NCBI GenBank assembly: GCA_002167215.1
Contig: NHDS01000007.1
Location: 21,949 to 43,258 of the forward strand
Reading direction: 5' to 3'
Source: Pelagibacteraceae bacterium TMED65
GTDB lineage: Bacteria > Pseudomonadota > Alphaproteobacteria > TMED127
DNA: 21,310 nucleotides
Of this stretch, positions 16,233 to 21,310 are shown in pieces. Below the pieces are notes generated by a model, which saw only the letters and a list, made by a program, of their open reading frames with translations, was not told the origin of the DNA and did no database searches. Position 1 is the first letter of the stretch. Every line of letters begins with the position of its first letter. A program made the position numbers and the translations under genes.

Positions 16233-16460
16233 TTATTTTTTAAAGTTTAAATTTTGGAATCTTTTCTTGAATTTTGCAACTTGTCCGTCTGAATCTAACA
16301 TTTTAGAGCCTTCACCAGTCCACGCTGGATGAGATACAGGGTCAATGTCTAACTTTATCGTCTCGCCCTCTTTTCCATAAGTGGATCTAGTTTCAAAGGT
16401 GGAACCATCAGTTAACTGAACTTTTATCTTATGATAATCTGGATGTATATCTTTTTTCAT
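16233..16460 (-). CDS. rpmE: 50S ribosomal protein L31
   Basis: A 75-residue L31, a surface protein bridging the ribosomal subunits. It starts '[19 protein letters not shown]' and contains 'TRSTYGKEG' and '[12 protein letters not shown]' near 39-50, the usual alphaproteobacterial sequence. None of the zinc-ligand cysteines of the classical form are present, so it is the zinc-independent version. It heads the minus-strand set with the quinone oxidoreductase and DUF1013, and is divergent from frataxin across 60 bp. Confidence 0.96.
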   Translation of the reverse strand: MKKDIHPDYHKIKVQLTDGSTFETRSTYGKEGETIKLDIDPVSHPAWTGEGSKMLDSDGQVAKFKKRFQNLNFKK

Positions 16461-16474
16461 AATTCTTGACTGAT

Positions 16475-16503
16475 CTTATATAACTATTAAATTAAGTTTG
16501 CAA
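16475..16503 (-). promoter_or_regulatory. Candidate sigma-70 promoter for rpmE
   Basis: On the minus strand TTGCAA (16503-16498) and TATAAG (16480-16475) are spaced by 17 nt, placing the transcript start near 16468 and leaving a leader of about 8 nt. A weaker plus-strand pair, TTGACT (16466-16471) and TAAATT (16488-16493), could serve frataxin from the same gap. Confidence 0.42.
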
Positions 16504-16520
16504 TAAGAAACTAATTTACA

Positions 16521-16820
16521 ATGAATCAATTCATAGATAAAGCAAAAGAAACAATGGATGAAATATTTAATCTAATTGAATCTAAATATGATAAATTTGA
16601 AGTTGATTTCGAGGATGAAAACTTAAGAATAGATTCAGTTGCTAATAACAATGTTTTTATTGTTAGTATTCATTCTCCAACCTCTCAAATATGGTTATCC
16701 TCCCCAATAAGTGGTGCGCATCACTTTAAAATGTCTTCGTCAAGCCCTATAACATGGGAAAGTACAAGAGATAAGGAGATAAAGCTTTTAGATTTACTAA
16801 TTAGTGAACTAGAAAAATGA
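16521..16820 (+). CDS. cyaY: Frataxin-like iron donor CyaY
   Basis: A 99-residue frataxin-family protein that binds iron on an acidic helix and modulates iron-sulfur cluster assembly. The first helix and strand are rich in Asp/Glu ('DEIFNLIESKYD', 'FEVDFEDENL'). The beta-sheet signature follows in 'QIWLSSPISGAHHF' near residues 56-69. A conserved Trp also appears in 'ITWESTRD'. The length is normal for a bacterial CyaY. The stop overlaps the start of the DUF6787-type membrane protein by 4 nt (16817-16820, ATGA), linking the two. Confidence 0.9.
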   Translation: MNQFIDKAKETMDEIFNLIESKYDKFEVDFEDENLRIDSVANNNVFIVSIHSPTSQIWLSSPISGAHHFKMSSSSPITWESTRDKEIKLLDLLISELEK

Positions 16821-17128
16821 TCATGCTAAATAAAATCATCAAGTTATTTAAAGTAGATAATACATTCCATTTAGTTGTGATTTTTACTGTTTTTGGAATC
16901 ACTGGATCACTATCAGTAGTTTTTGGTGAAATGGTTTTGCTAAAATTTTTTGGGGAAGATTTTGTTAATAATAGTTTTTTTTGGCCACTAAGGCTAATAC
17001 TGATTTTTCCTATTTATCAAGTTCTTTTAATTGTAGTTGGAACTATTTTTGGTCAGTTTAAATACTTCTGGAACATAGAAAAAAAGATACTTGCTAGGAT
17101 GAGACTTATTAAGTCATCTCGTAGTTAA
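16817..17128 (+). CDS. DUF6787-type small membrane protein
   Basis: A 103-residue protein with two membrane helices (about residues 18-38 and 58-82). The second contains 'IFPIYQVLLIVVGTIFGQFK', followed by 'FFWNIEKK'-like text ('YFWNIEKKILARMRL'). This PIYQ...GxxFGQFxFFWxxEKK pattern matches DUF6787 as I remember it; function is unknown. The start could be ATG 16817 (ATGA overlap with cyaY) or ATG 16823; the overlap favours the first. Its 3' end overlaps the end of the convergent OmpA-domain reading frame by 15 bases. Confidence 0.72.
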   Translation: MIMLNKIIKLFKVDNTFHLVVIFTVFGITGSLSVVFGEMVLLKFFGEDFVNNSFFWPLRLILIFPIYQVLLIVVGTIFGQFKYFWNIEKKILARMRLIKSSRS

Positions 17129-17644
17129 TTTTATCTCAATTCTTCTATTTTTTTGGAAAGCCTCATCATTATCACCTTTATCAATTGGGTAGTTCTCTCC
17201 AAATCCAGCTGCTAAAAGTCGATGTGGCTCTATACCTTGTTCTATGAAAAATTTAACAATGTTTATTGCTCGTGAACTAGATAAATGCCAGTTTGAACTA
17301 AATTTATCATTATTAATCGGAATTTTGTCTGTGTGTCCATCAACTCTGAGAATCCAGTCAATCTTTGTTGGGATTTGTTGAGATATTTCTATGAGACTTT
17401 TAGCTACTTCACTTAGTTTTTCTGACCCTTCTTTCTGAATAATATCAGAGCCAGATTCAAAAAATATTTCAGACGGAAATACAAATCTATCACCAGAGAC
17501 CTTTATGTCGTCTCTTTCGCCAATCGCTTTTCTAATCCTTCTGAAAAACTCAGATTGATACTTATTTAATTCAGCTACTTTTCCTGCAAGTGCTTGATTT
17601 AACTTTTTTCCAAGGTTTTGAATTTTTACTTTATTTTTTTTATC
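17114..17644 (-). pseudogene. OmpA/MotB peptidoglycan-binding domain, severed by an in-frame TAA from the upstream gene
   Basis: Continues in the same frame directly after the TAA at 17645-17647 and ends at TGA 17114-17116; 176 sense codons follow the TAA. It encodes 'VKIQNLGKKLNQALAGKVAE', 'SEFFRRIRKAIG', 'GDRFVFPSEIFFESGSD', then the OmpA-like core 'RVDGHTDKIPI', 'SNWHLSSSRAINIV', 'GIEPHRLLAAGFGE' and 'NRRIEIKL'. This is the standard C-terminal half of alphaproteobacterial MotB-like peptidoglycan-binding proteins, and its motifs are intact. There is no ATG, GTG or TTG codon anywhere in this half, so it cannot start on its own with a common codon. It is either a fresh nonsense mutation, a read-through product or an assembly error. 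Confidence 0.88.
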
Positions 17645-18199
17645 TTATTCTTCTGCATCTATTAATAATTCTGAAAGTTGAGATAATCTGTCATTGAGTT
17701 TTTGAAGATCTCTTTTCAATTCAAAGATCTCTAGAGAATATTTTTTATTGTCCTTACTGAGTTTTTTAGCTTCTTGATTTGTTGATTTTAGGTTTTCGAG
17801 AAGTTCACTTTTTTCATCCACTAATTGACTAAGTTCTCTTGATTTCATTTTTAACATATATTCTTGTTTAGCCTTTTTGTTTTCAATTTCTTGTTTTTCT
17901 TTATTCAATTGATCATTAATTTTTATTGATGTTGAATAATCTCTTTCTAATTTCGTTTTTTTTTCTTTTATTTCTTTATAATTTTTATTTGTAATTGAAA
18001 TTTGATTTAAAAGTTCTTTTATTTCTTGATCAAGTGAAGAAATTTCACCTCTTTTAATATCTAATTGATCATTAAAATATATTTGTGTAATGGTTGATAT
18101 TAAAACTGTAAAGATTGTTACGATCAATAAGGTACCAAGTATGTCTACAAAACCTGGCCATATATTAATTTCATATATATTTTTTCTGTTTAATCTCAC
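17645..18199 (-). CDS. MotB/ExbD-like membrane and coiled-coil protein, truncated before its OmpA domain
   Basis: 184 residues from a GTG start (18199-18197) to TAA. A short basic N-terminus leads into one membrane helix 'INIWPGFVDILGTLLIVTIF' (residues 11-30). In it Asp19 matches the proton-carrying Asp of MotB, TolR and ExbD. The rest, about residues 45-184, is a long Glu/Lys/Leu coiled coil. Family members run on to an OmpA-like peptidoglycan-binding domain, giving about 340-360 residues. Here the same frame continues after one TAA (GAA GAA TAA GAT) into that domain at 17114-17644. The GTGA overlap with the MotA/ExbB-like gene (18196-18199) shows coupled translation of channel and stator arm. 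GTG is chosen because it sits immediately before the conserved membrane helix. Confidence 0.85.
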   Translation of the reverse strand: MRLNRKNIYEINIWPGFVDILGTLLIVTIFTVLISTITQIYFNDQLDIKRGEISSLDQEIKELLNQISITNKNYKEIKEKKTKLERDYSTSIKINDQLNKEKQEIENKKAKQEYMLKMKSRELSQLVDEKSELLENLKSTNQEAKKLSKDNKKYSLEIFELKRDLQKLNDRLSQLSELLIDAEE

Positions 18200-19140
18200 G
18201 ATCTTTTGCTAATGTTTGCTATCGTTTTTGATAAAATCTTAATTTCTTCTTTAATGTCTTTATTTAAATTGGTATTTTCTGAGATAACTCGATTTATTTC
18301 ATAAATTGATTTTGAAATTGATTCTTGATGACTGTTTTGTTTTTCAATAACTGCTGTTGATTTTTTTAAATTTTCAGTCGTTACTTCTATTAATGACTCG
18401 ATATAGGCAGGTGCTAGGTTTTTCTTTTCATCGTCGTCCATGTTCATAAGTGAAAATTTTGTTCTTTCTGATAATTTTTCTTCAATTTCATTGTAAAATC
18501 TATTCTGGGCTTGATTTGATTGAAGATCTAAAAACCCTAATATTAATGATCCACCCAAACCAAAAAGAGAGGAACTAAATGCAGTGCCCATTCCTCCAAG
18601 AGGTTTTTCTAATCCTTCCTTTAAAACTCTAAAAAGCTTTTGAGTATTTTCAGAGAAATCCAAACTACTAACTGTGATACTTACTGAATTTATAGTTTCC
18701 AGTAATCCCCAGAATGTTCCGAGTAAGCCCAAAAATATTGTTACACCTATCATATATTTTGATATCTCTCTACTTTCTATCAGTCTTCCCTCAAGACTTT
18801 CCATTACTGTTTTCATCGATGATTGAGAAAAAATTAAATTTCCAGAATGCTCTTTGACATAGTTATCTAAATATTTTAGTAATCTCGGAGACCTTGCACT
18901 TAACTTAGTTCCTGCTGATTGCTTGATAATATTATTTAACCAATTTAGCTCATTACTTAGATTAAAAAGTTGTTTTAGGATGTAGATAATTCCAATTGCA
19001 ATTACTGCTAAGATAATACTATTTAATGACTGGTTGGTAAGAAAGAAATTATTTAGTTTATCAAAATGAAGGAATAGAAGGGAAGATATGAGAGCTAAAA
19101 ATAAAATTATTCTAACTAAATATTTACTAATTATTTTCAT
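18196..19140 (-). CDS. MotA/TolQ/ExbB family proton-channel protein
   Basis: A 314-residue membrane protein. Two N-terminal helices (about 8-25 and 40-59) are followed by a cytosolic stretch. The MotA/ExbB core then has helix three 'IGVTIFLGLLGTFWGLLETI' (131-150) and helix four in 'GGMGTAFSSSLFGLGGSLIL' (182-201). The C-terminal 100 residues are a charged helical cytosolic tail. In this superfamily a pentamer of such subunits surrounds a dimer of the Asp-bearing partner and converts proton flow into rotation or pulling. The partner gene follows with a GTGA overlap; the giant helical protein gene ends directly before it (zero spacing). No flagellar genes are nearby, so an envelope role is more likely than motility. 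Confidence 0.87.
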   Translation of the reverse strand: MKIISKYLVRIILFLALISSLLFLHFDKLNNFFLTNQSLNSIILAVIAIGIIYILKQLFNLSNELNWLNNIIKQSAGTKLSARSPRLLKYLDNYVKEHSGNLIFSQSSMKTVMESLEGRLIESREISKYMIGVTIFLGLLGTFWGLLETINSVSITVSSLDFSENTQKLFRVLKEGLEKPLGGMGTAFSSSLFGLGGSLILGFLDLQSNQAQNRFYNEIEEKLSERTKFSLMNMDDDEKKNLAPAYIESLIEVTTENLKKSTAVIEKQNSHQESISKSIYEINRVISENTNLNKDIKEEIKILSKTIANISKRS

Positions 19141-21310
19141 TTAGACACCAATAAAGTTTAATATTACCTCATTCTTCCAATTTTTTGTTATATTTTCTTC
19201 ATTAGTTTCAATTTTAATTCTATTATGAGATATACCTTGATTAATTAAAAAAGCTCTGATGTACAATGATCTTGACTTAGATATCTTTTTAAATTTATCA
19301 GAGTCATCATCGTCATTTGAAAAATTAGTCTTTATTATAATTTTTACAGGCTTATTTTTGATTATATTTGCGAATTCTTTTAATTTTTTTTTTTGTTTTA
19401 TTCCTAATTCCTCTTGATTATTTTCAAAGTTCAATACTTCTCTCTTAGAATTTACTACTTGTTCCTTAAGTTCTACTATAGAGCTCGGTTTCTTAATAAT
19501 TGCAGCTAGTATTTCATTTTCCTTGGTGTCTGGGAGATTATTTTGTTTTGAATCAATATTAGAAGTCCTCTTTTCTAATTTTTTTTTACCCTCAGAATTT
19601 TTTTGGGATTTTTCATTATTTTTCTTACTAAATGTTTTCTTTATTGAAGTCTCGTCAAAAAATTGTTTTCTTTTACTTGTTTCTTTTGTCTCACTCTGAT
19701 CAACTTTGTTAAAATAAGAAAACTTTCTTTTTTGTATTTCTTCTTCTCTTTTCTTTTTAAGTTCATTTTTCTTGAATTTATTCTCAATATTATCCAAAAT
19801 AATCTCATTTTCTGCAATAAATAGATTTTTCTTTTCTTTAAAAATATCTGATTTGTTGAGAATAGTGATTTGAGTGAAATCCTCAGGATTTTCTGCAATT
19901 TCTTGTTCTTTTTGTTTTACTTGTTTTATTCTCTTTTCTTTTTCTTCTGCTAACTTTTTTCTTGTTTTAATGATTTCTTTTTTTTTATCTATTTTTTCTT
20001 CACTTTCTTTTTCAATAACTTTCTTTTTAGCCTCTTGGATATACTGCGTTTCTTTTTTTCTTTGTTTTTCAAGATTTCTTTGCATTTTTAAGTAGTTTTC
20101 TCTCTCTTTCCTTTGATTGGCTAAATCTTTTTTTGCTTTAATTCTTTGTTCTTGATAAAATTTTTGTTCCTCTTGTTTTTTTTTTTGGATATCTTCTTTA
20201 AGTTTTTTTCTTTCAGCTAATTTGTTGAGTTTTTTAATTTTTTCGAGTTCTTTTTTTCTTTGCTTTTGTTTTTCTCTCAAATTTCTCTCTTCAACAAGTC
20301 TTTGTTTCTCTTTTATTCTTCTTTCTAGTTCATTTCTCTTTTCAAGTTCTTTTCTTAGTTGTCTTTCTCTTTTAATTTTTTGCTGTTCTGCTAATCTTTT
20401 TTTTTCTAATTCTCTTAATTGTTTTTTTTCAATTTCTTTATTTTTTAACTCTTCTGCTAGTTTTTTTTTCTTTTCAATCTGTTTTTGTTCTTCTATTGTA
20501 AGCTTCTTCTGAATTTCTTTTTTCTTTTTTATTTCAAGAAGTTTCCTAGCTTCTTCAATTTCTTTCCTCTGACGTATTTTTTCTGCTTGCCTAAGTTTTT
20601 CTAAATCTTTTAATTTTTGCTCTTCTATTTTTTTTGCTTTTTTTAACTCTTTTTTTCTCTTTTTTTCTTCAACTTTTTTCTGATTTTCAAGCTCTTTGGC
20701 TTTTTTTTTCTCTAATTTCCTTGCTTTTTCTATTTCTTTCTTCTGTCGTTTTTTTTCTTCTTTTCTTGCTTTTTCAAGTTCTTTGATTTTTTTTTCTTCA
20801 GCTTTCTTGATTTTTTCGAGTTCCTGCTTTTTCTTTTTTTTTAATGCCTTTTTTTTCTTTTCTAATTCTTTTTGTTGTTTTTTTTGTTCTGCTTTCATCT
20901 TTAGTTCAATTTGTTTCTTTTTCTTATCCTCTTCTTCTCTTTTTGCTTCTAAATTTTTTCTTTTCTCTTCCTCATCAGCTTTTTGCTTAGACTCTAACTC
21001 TTTTCGTTTTTGTTCTTCATTAGCTTTTCGTTTAGCCTCTAATTCTTTTTGTTTTTGTTCTAGATCAGCCTTTTGTTTAGATTCTAACTCTTTCTTTTTT
21101 CGTTCTTGATCAGCCTTTTGTTTGGCTTCTAATTCTTTTCGTTTTTGTTCTAGATCTGCTTTTTTTTTAGCTTCTAATTCTTTTCGTTTTTGTTCTAGAT
21201 CAGCTTTTTTTTTAGCTTCTAATTCTTTTCGTTTTTGCTCTTGATCAGCTTTTTTTTTAGCTTCTAACTCTTTTTGTTTTTGTTTTTCTTCAGCCTTTTG
21301 TTTGATCTCT
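19141..21310 (-). CDS. Giant Lys/Glu-rich helical (TolA-like) protein with degenerate OmpA-like C-terminus, 5' end outside window
   Basis: The frame is open from base 21309 to a TAA at 19141, at least 722 residues; ATG 20898 is internal and not a true start, because the same repeat pattern runs through it. From the edge to about 19900 the sequence is almost pure Lys, Glu, Gln, Arg with Leu/Ala/Ile at heptad-like spacing, suggesting a very long charged helix or coiled coil. The N-terminal visible part is an exact 15-residue repeat; later units alternate between 14 and 15. A less ordered Lys/Ser/Asn linker follows. The last 100 residues resemble an OmpA-like fold ('LKEFANIIKNKPVKIIIKTN', 'ISKSRSLYIRAFLINQGISH') but lack the usual GHTD and NRRxE text. 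TolA, which spans the periplasm with a K/A/E-rich helix, is the nearest analogy; homology is not shown. Confidence 0.78.
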   Translation of the reverse strand, partial: EIKQKAEEKQKQKELEAKKKADQEQKRKELEAKKKADLEQKRKELEAKKKADLEQKRKELEAKQKADQERKKKELESKQKADLEQKQKELEAKRKANEEQKRKELESKQKADEEEKRKNLEAKREEEDKKKKQIELKMKAEQKKQQKELEKKKKALKKKKKQELEKIKKAEEKKIKELEKARKEEKKRQKKEIEKARKLEKKKAKELENQKKVEEKKRKKELKKAKKIEEQKLKDLEKLRQAEKIRQRKEIEEARKLLEIKKKKEIQKKLTIEEQKQIEKKKKLAEELKNKEIEKKQLRELEKKRLAEQQKIKRERQLRKELEKRNELERRIKEKQRLVEERNLREKQKQRKKELEKIKKLNKLAERKKLKEDIQKKKQEEQKFYQEQRIKAKKDLANQRKERENYLKMQRNLEKQRKKETQYIQEAKKKVIEKESEEKIDKKKEIIKTRKKLAEEKEKRIKQVKQKEQEIAENPEDFTQITILNKSDIFKEKKNLFIAENEIILDNIENKFKKNELKKKREEEIQKRKFSYFNKVDQSETKETSKRKQFFDETSIKKTFSKKNNEKSQKNSEGKKKLEKRTSNIDSKQNNLPDTKENEILAAIIKKPSSIVELKEQVVNSKREVLNFENNQEELGIKQKKKLKEFANIIKNKPVKIIIKTNFSNDDDDSDKFKKISKSRSLYIRAFLINQGISHNRIKIETNEENITKNWKNEVILNFIGV
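20911..21309 (-). repeat. 45-bp in-frame tandem repeat (15-residue unit)
   Basis: Units of 45 bp encode variants of ELEAKKKADLEQKRK. Copies lie at 21270-21226, 21225-21181, 21180-21136, 21135-21091, 21090-21046, 21045-21001 and 21000-20956, with a degenerate copy at 20955-20911. A further diverged copy runs from 21309 to 21271 and off the window. The copies at 21225-21181 and 21180-21136 differ by one base, so at least one duplication is recent; divergence grows toward the C-terminal side. Confidence 0.9.

Noticed and set aside
17633..17647. Programmed frameshift at an A-rich slippery run near the internal TAA
   Set aside because: The A-run lies downstream of the TAA and both halves are already in the same frame, so a frameshift would not join them; read-through would be needed.
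17645..17647. Reassigned UAA codon (alternative genetic code)
   Set aside because: Many genes here (dctP, rpmJ, epimerase, YdcH-like and others) end at TAA exactly where their families end, so TAA is a normal stop.
20896..20898. ATG as the real start of the giant helical gene
   Set aside because: The same frame stays open with the same repetitive charged pattern to the window edge, so this Met is internal.
19874..21109. Plus-strand Phe/Ser-rich reading frames
   Set aside because: They are the complement of Lys/Glu codons of the giant helical protein, with no family resemblance or start signals.
20911..21309. CRISPR-like direct repeats
   Set aside because: The repeats are contiguous, in frame, have no unique spacers and encode a regular helical motif.
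17114..21310. Zorya-type anti-phage system (ZorA/ZorB resemble MotA/MotB)
   Set aside because: No ZorC, ZorD or ZorE-like helicase or nuclease is visible, and the MotB-like sequence matches the common alphaproteobacterial MotB/OmpA housekeeping type. The genes upstream of the window edge are unseen.

Overview
This AT-rich window comes from a streamlined alphaproteobacterium, probably a marine lineage of the SAR11 / HIMB59 / AEGEAN-169 type. The exact lineage is inference from base composition and gene style. Alphaproteobacterial markers are clear: a DUF1013 (TrcR-type) regulator, a YdcH/DUF465 mini-protein beside purE, COQ9 next to rpsU, DUF1244, a split-alpha PntAA/PntAB/PntB transhydrogenase, frataxin, and cysteine-poor L31 and L36. 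Coding density is extreme: 26 genes, overlapping stops and starts, and no gene-free stretch over 300 bases. I see no tRNA, rRNA, IS element, prophage or CRISPR.

Layout. 1-2224: a TRAP transporter, with the 3' end of the binding protein (+) converging on the large and small permease genes (-). 2270-3807: rpmJ (L36) converging on pyruvate kinase. 3862-5802: an overlapping + cluster of N-formylglutamate amidohydrolase-like protein, DUF1244 and a UDP-glucuronate-4-epimerase-like SDR. 5799-7490: AMP-forming acyl-CoA synthetase (-). 7516-12089: oligoendopeptidase F followed by pntAA-pntAB-pntB, making NADPH from the proton gradient. 12094-12986: divergent rpsU (S21) and COQ9. 12968-14492: purE-purK (-). 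14541-16460: YdcH-like protein (+), then DUF1013, a PIG3-type quinone oxidoreductase and rpmE (L31) on the minus strand. 16521-17128: frataxin with a coupled DUF6787 membrane protein. 17114-21310: a three-gene minus-strand envelope module.

The most interesting region is the right end. A MotA/ExbB-like channel gene sits between a MotB/OmpA-like gene and a huge Lys/Glu-rich helical protein (over 720 residues in the window, open at the edge). That protein ends in a degenerate OmpA-like domain and carries a 45-bp tandem repeat. It looks like a TolQ-TolR-TolA or MotA-MotB style energised envelope machine with no flagellar genes nearby. The MotB/OmpA-like gene is cut by one in-frame TAA exactly between its coiled coil and its peptidoglycan-binding domain, and the second half has no ATG, GTG or TTG start.

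Two genome-wide style signals also stand out. rpsU appears to start at an AUU codon behind a perfect Shine-Dalgarno. Six of seven convergent gene pairs overlap at their stop codons, four of them by exactly 4 nt.
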